Below, one piece after another: positions 1 to 8,515 of a stretch of DNA of 64,000 nucleotides. Position 1 is the stretch's first letter. Every line of letters begins with the position of its first letter. The translations under genes were made by a program, and so were the position numbers. The DNA is from Obelidium mucronatum (Eukaryota; Chytridiomycota; Chytridiomycetes; Chytridiales; Chytriomycetaceae). The notes beneath the pieces are model-generated. The model was not told where the DNA came from, did no database searches, and was given only the letters and a program-made list of their open reading frames with translations. The DNA lies in NCBI GenBank assembly GCA_025765595.1, contig JAIVFH010000026.1, positions 186,001-250,000 on the forward strand. The letters are read 5' to 3'.

Positions 1-511
1 GCTTCTGAGGCTGATTTTGCGGATGCTGTGAATGTGGTTCAAGCTGGGAGAAAGTTGGAGTGTTGACCGGTGTTGAAGATGTGCTTTGGCTGCGGAACAG
101 TGCCTCAGCTGACAATGGGTTAAAACTTCCAAAACCCGTCGAAGTTTCAAGAAGGAATTTGTAAACATCCATTTGGTCTTGTGGAATCATGATTCCGTTT
201 GGAGCGGAAGCCATCATTGGTGTGGAACTTTGAATAGATTCTAGTGACCTCTTCAGCGGCAGTGGGGATGGAATGGGTGTGACCATAGGTGTTTGGAAGG
301 TACTGTTGGTAAGAGATTGAGTGCCTTGTCCCGGCCACTGTGTCTCAGACATTATTAACTGCAAGATGTCCTCGCTTTGATCCATTGCGGTGTATTCGGG
401 CTCGTATGGCTTGCTGATACTAGCAACAGGAAACTGAACAAAGTCCGAAAGCAGATAAGTGTGTGCAGAGTTGCTGGCATTGGTGGTGTGGGGGTCCGCA
501 GATGTTGACAT
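1..511 (-). CDS. Disordered Ser/Thr/Pro/Gln-rich protein, N-terminal part (runs off left edge)
   Basis: An open frame runs from an ATG at 509-511 to the window edge without a stop (170 codons). The residues are Ser, Thr, Pro and Gln rich with no membrane segment or signal peptide, the composition usual for the regulatory N-terminus of a fungal transcription factor. The DNA-binding or other folded domain would lie outside the window, so this function is only a guess. It is transcribed away from the next gene, which starts at 866, so the two share a divergent upstream region. Confidence 0.6.
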   Translation of the reverse strand, partial: MSTSADPHTTNASNSAHTYLLSDFVQFPVASISKPYEPEYTAMDQSEDILQLIMSETQWPGQGTQSLTNSTFQTPMVTPIPSPLPLKRSLESIQSSTPMMASAPNGIMIPQDQMDVYKFLLETSTGFGSFNPLSAEALFRSQSTSSTPVNTPTFSQLEPHSQHPQNQPQK

Positions 512-865
512 CGGGATTCAGCCAGAGAGAGAGACAGACAGACACAAGAAACTGCAGACTGGCCGTTTCTGGGCAAATAAGATTTCAAACAAATTATAAT
601 GACATTTATTGTTAACGTACACAAAGCTGATTCAATGAAATTTCTGTGGGGTGTTTTTTTTCAGTTTTCGGGGATTGCACGAGCCGCTTGTCGCATCTCC
701 ATGTTTCACTCGCCTCTGTTACGACCATCCGGCTTGAAGGTTATTATAACTTTCATTTTCGGCCAGTTATTCGTGCAAATAAAGCCACATGGACTGTAAA
801 CCCATTAACACTGCACTAAACAAACGCGAGCATGTATTTATCGTATTTTGAGAACAACGCTAAAA
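512..865. other. Divergent intergenic region
   Basis: This 354-bp gap separates two divergently transcribed genes and presumably holds both promoters. It contains a purine-rich GAGAGAGAGACAGACAGACA tract near 525-544 next to the left gene. I see no convincing gene, repeat or RNA here; the short open frames are not protein-like. Confidence 0.4.
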
Positions 866-1591
866 ATGGCATTGTCAACAATTGAGTTTCCGTGGCTCCA
901 CTCACAGTCACCGCCTCGACTTACGACGCTTTCAATCTTTAATCGCATTCTTGTCTCGAGAACTCCTGCAACTGTTGACAAGCGTGTTGGATCCCTGTTG
1001 CCACAAAAAGTTGTTCTCTCTTCTTCCGTGACTTCATTTGTTGCTGCATCTCTACCGGCCCTTCTCAATACAATCAACGGATTGGATAAATCAAACAACG
1101 TATTCATCCATAAGGCGATTTCGGAGCGGTTTCGAGATGGACGGAATGTGTTGGTGGAAAGGAAACTGGTTCCAACTGTCAAACTTGTCTCAAGGGACTT
1201 CAAACCCAAAGTATCTTCGATGCATGTTACATATGGATCTATTAAAGCCTTCGAGGATGCATCTCAAGGCTATTTAACCCAGCGATGGAGCAGGGCTGTT
1301 TCTCTTCGAATACCTCAAGAAGACTCGGTGTTTGAATCAACAGACCAGCAGAAAAAAGTCTTGAAATCTGCATTGAAAGATGGATGTGTTTTATCTGTCG
1401 GTGTTTCTGTTGCAGGGGACTTTGAATACATTGTTGAGAACCAGATAAGTGGGGAGGTTTTGGAGTGTGACAAAAGAGGAGAAATTAGTCTGGTTCTAAC
1501 GTCAAATCATTCAACTGAATGGAGCGAGTCAAATTTGCAGTGGAGAATAGATGATGTTGATGGATTGCTGGGACGGACAGTGTGTCAATAA
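866..1591 (+). CDS. Unrecognised 241-residue protein
   Basis: This is a single-exon frame from ATG 866 to TAA. The N-terminus (MALSTIEFPWLHSQ...) is basic and Ser-rich and could be an organelle presequence; no membrane segment is evident. I do not recognise a family. A faint resemblance in overall shape to the predicted mitochondrial protein at 17866-18793 (a helical middle, then a beta-rich tail with 'VTYG' against 'VQYG') is too weak to claim homology. The stop lies only 12 bp before the ATG of the NUS1-like gene on the same strand, so the two transcripts must overlap or share regulatory DNA. Confidence 0.6.
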   Translation: MALSTIEFPWLHSQSPPRLTTLSIFNRILVSRTPATVDKRVGSLLPQKVVLSSSVTSFVAASLPALLNTINGLDKSNNVFIHKAISERFRDGRNVLVERKLVPTVKLVSRDFKPKVSSMHVTYGSIKAFEDASQGYLTQRWSRAVSLRIPQEDSVFESTDQQKKVLKSALKDGCVLSVGVSVAGDFEYIVENQISGEVLECDKRGEISLVLTSNHSTEWSESNLQWRIDDVDGLLGRTVCQ

Positions 1592-1603
1592 AGATCACCG
1601 AAA

Positions 1604-2698
1604 ATGACAGCAAGCGTCTTTTCCTTCTTGCTGAGCCAACTGCTCACATTTGTCTCTTTCATTCATCAGTCGGTTTCTCAAGTCTTGAAGCTATTCCAAT
1701 GGAAGCTCCAGCAAACCAGTCCATCGTCACTAGCTGATATCAAAGAGCTCCTTCTGCATACGTCAACCACAAAGCCGTTTCCATCTCACATATCTCTTTC
1801 ACTATCAAACGACCACAACCATTCACATCTGGCTCAATGGACTCTATGGGCGTGCGCTGCTGGGTCAACCCATGTGTCCATACATTGCCCACACCTCCAA
1901 ATCCACAGGGATTCATTCATGTCCGAGTTTGAAACAAGGGCTGCGTCTTTATCAATCAATGTTGTTTCTCGAAATGACTCTGGCCATGGATGTATCATCA
2001 AATTGGAGCTTTCAAAACCAAGAGAATTCCGCAACGATGATGATACCAACGACGAAGAAGAAGAAGCCGGAGATGAACAAAGTATTGATTCCGGTTTCGG
2101 AGGAACTCTTTCCAACGAAGGTTCCGAGATTGACCACCAACAACAACCGCTTTTGTCGCACGAAGCAGCTGAAACGGAACAAATCCAAGGGCAGCATGAG
2201 TTGAGCGAGAATGCTGCCGAAATATTCACTGTTACGATTCGCTTTATTGATGCGCGGTGGGACGGAAAATCTGATCTTGTCAGAGTCGCAAAATTGTTGG
2301 CAGAAAAGGCCCTTGATTTTAAGAGGAATAGCAGTGACGACAAAGCGAGATTCAGTGACTCGATTGATGTAAAGATGATTGACTCATTGCTGCTGTCGAC
2401 CGGTAAGTCTTTTTTGAGTGATGAGAATGAATAATAATTGGGTTGAATTGCAGATTTCCCAGAACCTGAACTCATGTATGTATTTGGCGGAAAGCTAGAT
2501 GCGTTAACACTGGATTCTTATCCTCCTTGGGAAACTCGGCTGGTTGAAATATGGTAAGCCTGTTGTGAGTTGACTATTGAAGCTGAGCACTTTTTTAATA
2601 GCCACGTGAAAGAGAAGCTATATCATACGCCAGACTACAAAGATTTTGCGGATGGAGTTTTTATGTATTCTAAATGTGAGAAACGAGTTGGAAAATAA
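1604..2698 (+). CDS. NUS1: NUS1/NgBR-like subunit of cis-prenyltransferase (dehydrodolichyl diphosphate synthase complex)
   Basis: NUS1 pairs with the catalytic cis-prenyltransferase to make dehydrodolichyl diphosphate at the ER for protein glycosylation. Three exons (1604-2402, 2454-2553, 2602-2698) give 331 residues. The N-terminus has one hydrophobic membrane anchor (SVFSFLLSQLLTFVSFI). The middle is acidic and disordered. The C-terminal exons carry the family signature: an E-LMYVFGG strand, then LDSYPPWETRLVEI, and the terminal FADGVFMYSKCEKRVGK with the RxG tail (RVG) that completes the shared active site. As expected for NUS1, no catalytic DGNxR motif is seen. It ends 16 bp from the convergent hydrolase gene. 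Confidence 0.85.
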
Positions 2699-2714
2699 AA
2701 CCACTCTCTCCAAA

Positions 2715-3970
2715 TCATTGCAGTGAACCAGATACTATATCTAGAACGACTTTTTTTACGATTCCAAAGTGCCCTAAAGAGGGATCAGGATATGCAGTCA
2801 AGGCGTCGGTTTCTTTCAATCCCAGCAATTCAACAAGCTCCTCGGAAGCGAAGATTGGAGTAATGACATCATGATTCCCATGATAAAAATGGACTGGGAT
2901 ATTTTCGTGGTCCTTCAATAGGGTTTTCACGTTAAACCCCCAACCACTGGGAGCGTCTTTTCCAAAGAATTCGAGGACATTTGAAACAAACGCCCGAGTT
3001 CCTTGTTTCATTGTCTCTCGAGTTGTAAGTTTCTATTTTTTTCAGGTTTAGTTGAGAAGAGCTTACGGTGGCAGCCGTGAATATATACCCAGACAAGAAT
3101 ATCCAGGTCAGTCATTCCGTCGCGATCTGCTTTACCAGAGCCCGCAATCATTGCATCAATATAACCATCTCCAGAAGCTATGAAAGAACCAAAGACTGCC
3201 CAGCCCCATTTGAGAACATTCGGAGCATATCGAACCATCCAGTGTGACACTCTGTCCATTAAAAAGAAATCAGGGCAACTTAAAGAGAAACCTAAAAAAG
3301 AAACCTATTCGGAAGAACCACGCCCGCCAAAGACCCAGTGGAGGATGTAAATCCAACTGGAGCAATAATATGAACACTTGACACACGTTGACTATCCGGA
3401 GGAACCACTTGCAGAAGCCCCAAAGCCAACGGCGCGCCTAAACTGTATCCTACAACCATTACACGAACGAATCTTGCAGCTTCGACATCCAGCTTGTGGA
3501 ATAGCTCAGTCGAGAATTTGTTGAACTCAGAAACGTTGTTTGATTCTTCAGATCCAAATCTCTTCGAGTCACCGAATCCAATGCGGTCAGGTGATATCAA
3601 GAGGACAGATTTTTCCCTAGATGTGTTCAGGTGGTTGTTGGTTCTCTGGCGGGTTGAATTGACTTGAAATACTCAACAGACACAAAGTGTTTAATCCTGG
3701 AATTGGAACAAGTCGCGATCCTGGCACTCCATGAAGATACAAAATGACAGATTTCGCTGAAGTTACTGGTGGTCCGTATTCGTAGCAGGTGTATTTGGCA
3801 GATGGAGTCTCAATGGTTCTGGTCCGAGATGGCTCAAAGAATGCAAGAGCAGAGGCAGTTACTTCCTTCTTCGTCTTCTGGCTTTTTTTTGCTGATCCTC
3901 TTGCATAGGCAAAAGCGGCTGTTAGTGCTGCTGCGATTGCGATGCCAGTCCAAAGCTCTCTTTTTGGCAT
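2715..3970 (-). CDS. Membrane-anchored alpha/beta hydrolase
   Basis: Exons complement(3684-3970, 3305-3616, 3067-3251, 2715-3016) encode 361 residues. The first 25 residues form a hydrophobic anchor (WTGIAIAAALTAAFAYA) followed by basic residues. The fold markers appear in order: HGVPGSR (oxyanion-hole strand), SPDRIGFGDS, the nucleophile elbow GYSLG, then HGNHD supplying the acid and LGHFG supplying the histidine. This is the Ser-Asp-His set of the alpha/beta hydrolase fold; the substrate (ester, lipid or epoxide) cannot be told from sequence. Splice sites were chosen because they keep the frame through all four motifs; the first donor is GTGTCT and the third intron ends CTCGAG. Confidence 0.8.
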
Positions 3971-4100
3971 CAGATAAATAATACGCCAACAAATGGCTAT
4001 TAACTAATGGCTTAGATAGAAGTTCTCATCTAATTCCTTATGTTCTCATCTAATTCCTTTAAAAAACAAACTTTAAAAAAGATCGCCAAGGCGGCTCGAA

Positions 4101-5476
4101 ATGGGACCCCAGATCCTTCCCATCGTTGCTGTCATTCCAGCATGGCTCTTGGTTGTACGTCTAGGCCACCCTTCGAACATAAAAAAGTCTTCTAACATAT
4201 CTTAGCTGGCTGTTGTAGTTATCATTCCTCAAGTGCACTTCCAGTTTCTGAGATCAACTTTGCCCAACAGCGCAGTCACGGCCATCGGAGTTACGCTGCT
4301 GATCCTCACTCCAATGCTTTTCCCCTGTGATCACGTCTTTTATAACTACGGAATGAGGGGTGTTTCCCTTATCTTCTTTCTGATGCGGTTTCTCGAAGTC
4401 GCAACTTTCCCGAGGTGAGTTCCATCGCTTGCTCTACCCAACCAAACATTAACTCGGAGGTATAAAAAAAGATCATTTACTTCAAAGTGGACTATGCGCG
4501 AATACTACGAATTCATTGGCGTTTCTGACAACGAACCGATTCGCAGATTCACTTCCAAAAACCATCAAGACAAACTCAGCAACACGAATCCGTGGATGCC
4601 AAAAGTCGCTCAAGCTAGAGATAGAATGCTTGGTTACTATTTGCGCCAGGCGGCTCGTCTTTTGGTCATGCTTTTGATCATGACGTTTACCACTGCCTAT
4701 CTCGAAAAATACCCATTTGGCGAAAATTCCAGGAAGATGCAGCTTTTGAATCTTCTGGATTTGAAAAGTGTTCTTGTTAATATCATGTTTGGGGCTCAAT
4801 TATTCTCATCAATGGATTTGATGTATACAACTGGAACCTTGATGATTGTGGATTTGTTGGGAGCCCCATATACTCCCATTTTCGACAAGCCGTATTTTTC
4901 GACGTCTTTGCGGGATTTTTGGTCAAATCGGTATGTATGGTTCTCTTTTGCTGTATCTTTTAGCTTATTCGTCACTTTTCAAAGCTGGAACCAGCCCATC
5001 AAAATCACGATTCACAGAATATGCTTTGCTCCAACTCTTGCTTTAATGCGAAAGCTTGACCCAACGAAGGATGCGCGGCAAACCCATTTGATGATAGCCA
5101 CATTGGTTTCATTTGCAGGAAGCGCCCTTTTGCATGAATATGCTTGCATAATGCTGATTCCTCACGAATGGATTCCTGGAGAAATGTCAATCTTTTTCAT
5201 GTCTCATGGAATAGCATGTGTCTTGTGGGAACGACTGAATTTGCTTTCGTCATTATCGATTTCCTGGAAACGTTTCGTTGGATGGATAAGTACGCTTGAA
5301 AACAAGCCTTTTCTTTTTAAGATTTGTTATTTTAACACTCTGATTTGCTGTCAGTGACGTTATTCTTCTTGTTGCTTACAAGTCCATTTTTCAATGGGCC
5401 GTTTGCGAGATCAGAACAATTCCTGGAATTTCCTGTTCCCCAATCGATGAAGGTGTATTTCAAGAAACTGATTTGA
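4101..5476 (+). CDS. Wax-synthase-like acyltransferase (MBOAT_2 type), copy A
   Basis: Exons 4101-4154, 4206-4414, 4472-5289 and 5355-5476 give a 400-residue polytopic protein. The wax synthase domain signature SLRDFWSNR is followed by hydrophobic helices and the putative active-site histidine in LLHEYACIM. Preceding it is PYTPIFDKPYF, shared word for word with copy B at 6869-8118. Family members esterify a long-chain alcohol or a sterol/diacylglycerol with acyl-CoA in the ER membrane; the acceptor here is unknown. The introns after FPR (phase 2) and GWI (phase 1) sit at the same places in copy B, so the genes are duplicates. The start is the first ATG and the 18-residue first exon is hydrophobic. 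Confidence 0.8.
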
Positions 5477-5599
5477 AAGTTGTGGTTTTGTTTTGACATT
5501 GTCAAGCCATAAAAAATTGCGTGACGTCATAAAGAGTGCCACCGACTTTTTGTTTTTTGAACATCTTATCGCTCAGATATCCAGCTTTTCCTGGTAAAA

Positions 5600-6808
5600 A
5601 TGTGTGCACTTCAGACCAGCGTCCCGACAGAAGTTGTGCAGATAATCTTCAGCTACATCCATCCATCTGAATCCCTCAAGTTTCGAAGAGCCTGTAAACA
5701 TATTCATAGCAGCTTGAGCGACAAGTACTTTGCGTCCATGAATCTGTCTAGCTTTCTTCAAAATACGCAACAAGCTGAGACTTGCACTATGCAGCCAGAT
5801 GCTTTGGATCGCCTTTGGTTCAGTTTCCCAGAAATCTACCAGAATGTGTATGCCAGAATGAAGCTCAAGTCAGTCTCCAGTTTAAGTTGGTGGAATATAA
5901 AGAATGGATCGATCCCAAAAGCGATTGGAACATTAACTGAGCTGGTTACTCTCGACCTGTTTCGAAGCGACTTGGAGGGTCCAATTCCGGTTGAAATTGG
6001 AAAGCTTGTCAACTTGGCATCACTCACAATCTGTTTGACCAAAGTGACTGGATCGCTTCCAGCGGAGATTGGAAATCTTATCCAGCTTGAGCGACTCTCG
6101 ATTTGCTCTTGCTCACTCACTGGCGAGATTCCAAAAACATTTGGACAACTGGTGAACCTCAAGTTGCTCAACCTCTGCTCCAACGGGCTCTCTGGTTCAA
6201 TTCCCAAAGAAATCGGAAATTTAGAGAACCTCGCGGACCTGAATCTTGCAAGCAATTCTCTCTCGGGGATGCTTCCGTCCTCCATCGGCAAACTGGTCAG
6301 CATTAGACACATTAACCTCAACGATAACATGCTGGACTCTGAAATCCCGGCTCAACTTGGCCAACTGGAAAACCTTCACAATCTTCAAATGCAACGAAAC
6401 AAGTTTTCTGGTCCTATTCCAAAAGAGCTTGGAAATTTGAGGAACTTGTATGAGCTGAATCTGGCAAGCAATGATTTGCAAGGGCCATTACCAAGAGAAA
6501 TATGCGCGCTTTCGAATCTCCATTTCTTCTCAGTGAGTGGGAATCAACTCACTGGCGAGATTCCAGCTGAGATTGGGCAGTTAAATGTGGTTCACTTGCA
6601 TCTTGCACACAACAAGTTTCAAGGAGGAATTCCAAAGGAGATGTTGGGTGGATTGAGAAATGTAAGGTTTATGAGCATTCTTCCAAATAGAGGAGTAGAT
6701 ATAATGGGATCGCTACCAGATGGAGCAAGAGAGGGGGGAAACGGTTCGCACGGACATGTTTGGAATCTGTTGTTGGGGGATGTCAGGAGACATTCTTATT
6801 TTGAATAA
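5600..6808 (+). CDS. F-box protein with plant-type leucine-rich repeats
   Basis: This is a single intronless frame of 402 residues. Residues about 8-45 (VPTEVVQIIFSYIHPSESLKFRRACKHIHS) look like an F-box, which would recruit Skp1 in an SCF ubiquitin ligase. From about residue 105 to 370 there are some eleven repeats of the form L..L..L.L..N.L.G.IP..IG.L.N, the GxIP class typical of plant receptor kinases. There is no signal peptide or membrane helix, so unlike plant LRR receptors it is intracellular. The likely role is substrate recognition for ubiquitylation. It lies between the two wax-synthase-like paralogues. Confidence 0.8.
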   Translation: MCALQTSVPTEVVQIIFSYIHPSESLKFRRACKHIHSSLSDKYFASMNLSSFLQNTQQAETCTMQPDALDRLWFSFPEIYQNVYARMKLKSVSSLSWWNIKNGSIPKAIGTLTELVTLDLFRSDLEGPIPVEIGKLVNLASLTICLTKVTGSLPAEIGNLIQLERLSICSCSLTGEIPKTFGQLVNLKLLNLCSNGLSGSIPKEIGNLENLADLNLASNSLSGMLPSSIGKLVSIRHINLNDNMLDSEIPAQLGQLENLHNLQMQRNKFSGPIPKELGNLRNLYELNLASNDLQGPLPREICALSNLHFFSVSGNQLTGEIPAEIGQLNVVHLHLAHNKFQGGIPKEMLGGLRNVRFMSILPNRGVDIMGSLPDGAREGGNGSHGHVWNLLLGDVRRHSYFE

Positions 6809-6868
6809 TATATAATTTTTATTTTTATTTTTTGACACGAATAGAGTTATTGTGTTCTCCTTTTCTGT

Positions 6869-8118
6869 TCAAACAATTGTCTTAAAGAAATCAAGCACTA
6901 TCGGCGACACTGGGAACTGCATCATAACACCACTTCTGGCATATTGACCAACGAACAAAGGGCAAGTTATTAGCAATGTAATCATAGTCGCTGATTCCAT
7001 AAAAAAAGATACGTAAGCAACTGACCAAAAAACCAAAGGACTCACCAATCCAACCGAGAACTGCCCATCCAGGACCAACACCCCAAGAAATCCCATAGCC
7101 AGTAATGCGCTGCATCGACACTTGAAAGACACACAAAACACCATGCAACATAAAAAACAGCGTATTGAGTCCCAAAGGTTCGCGCGGCATCAGTAACACC
7201 ATGATATATTCGTGGAACAAGGAGGAAAACAAAAACGAAGCCAATGTGGCAATCGCGAGTTGAAGTTCGGAATGGCGTTTCGAGAATCGTTGATTTTTAG
7301 TCTTTGAACTTGAATTGTATTGATCCATGATGTTGAGCAAAGGAGTGAAAACAATTCGATGGAATGTCAATTTGATGGGGTAGCTCCATCGATGCGACCA
7401 CTGGAGAAATCGTTTCAGTTTCATGAAGGTCAATGAGAAATCAAGAATGCCTTACAAAGTCGCGTAATGACGTCGCAAAATATGGCTTGTCAAAAATAGG
7501 AGTATATGGTGCACCGAGAAACAAAACCAACCCCAAGGTACCAAAAACATACGCTTGAAATAAACAACAATGAGAACGATATCAGTCAAAAAGAGAAGGA
7601 AGGAAACGTACACATCTGGATGTCACAATAAAAAAGAACCGCGAACACGACATGATCCATCACTTGTCGGAAATCAAAGATTGGCAGAATCCAAGTCTCA
7701 GTGTGGTATTTGTACTTTTGGCAATACGCCAAGGCGAATGTGTAGCACAGCCAATGCACTACCAGACTCATCCCCATCGACAGAAACCATTTAAAGTTTC
7801 GATCTTTAGCATGCACGATTCGAGGGATCCATTTTCTTTCTTTTCGTGCGACTCCATAGTCTTTGGATGCTTGCTTGCCCTTCCTTTCCTCCATGGCACG
7901 GACAGGCTTATTGCTCGAAGTGGCAAGGAACTCTCCATAATCAACGAAAGACCATTTATAATTCATGGATCTTATATCCGGTTGTTAATATCATACACGT
8001 CAAAGAGATTGTACAAATACCTTGGAAAAGTTGCAACCTGAGCGGCTTTCAAGGCGAGGTATTGTTCAAAGAGCCAAACAGCGCTGATAGCCGTTTGGGT
8101 AGCACTAAATATTAGCAT
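6869..8118 (-). CDS. Wax-synthase-like acyltransferase (MBOAT_2 type), copy B
   Basis: Exons complement(8021-8118, 7612-7970, 7456-7553, 7046-7400, 6869-6990) give about 343 residues. Splicing restores PYTPIFDKPYFATSLRDF joined to WSHRW across the third intron, then the histidine segment LFHEYIMVLLMP and a C-terminal exon (TMITLLITCPLFVGQ...) matching copy A. It has two introns that copy A lacks (one before YVFGT and one within SLRDFW); the FPR and GWI introns are shared. The start is uncertain: I used ATG 8118, but copy A has a longer N-terminus, and an open minus frame upstream (to about 8356) could hold another exon. The likely enzyme activity is transfer of an acyl group to an alcohol in the ER membrane. 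Confidence 0.7.
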
Positions 8119-8515
8119 TGTTGCAATTTCTTGGGTTGAGTTTGCAGAGTGATTGATTGGATTACTCGGTGATTCCAACAAATAAGTAATCTATGGATAT
8201 ACGCACACGAGCCTTCCAGTAATCATACGAATAACTGTCAGTGGCATCAATAAGGAATTGAGTTATGTCATGCGGAACTGCAAGAGTGCTCAAGTCCATG
8301 CAATAATGAGTTTCGGTCGAAAAAACATCAATGAACACAGATGCTATCATATACACTTCAACTTTTCAAAGACAATGATTACATTACTCATGAGAAATAT
8401 TCTTATCATCTCAAAATGGTGTCTCTGCAATACTGTTGATGTTATACAAGCAGTACGTGCTTGCCACAGAAATGAGTATTTCCAAAGTTAGATTTTTAAA
8501 CCTCAACACACCCAA
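8119..8515. other. Divergent intergenic region
   Basis: This 397-bp AT-rich stretch lies between the start of wax-synthase-like copy B and the first exon of TIR-like/TPR copy 1. It carries an open minus-strand frame (about 8162-8356) whose translation does not resemble the N-terminus of copy A, so I did not annotate it. Both promoters are expected here. Confidence 0.35.

Noticed and set aside
599..799. A short plus-strand frame of 66 codons
   Set aside because: It lies in the divergent promoter region and has no recognisable features or supporting codon pattern.
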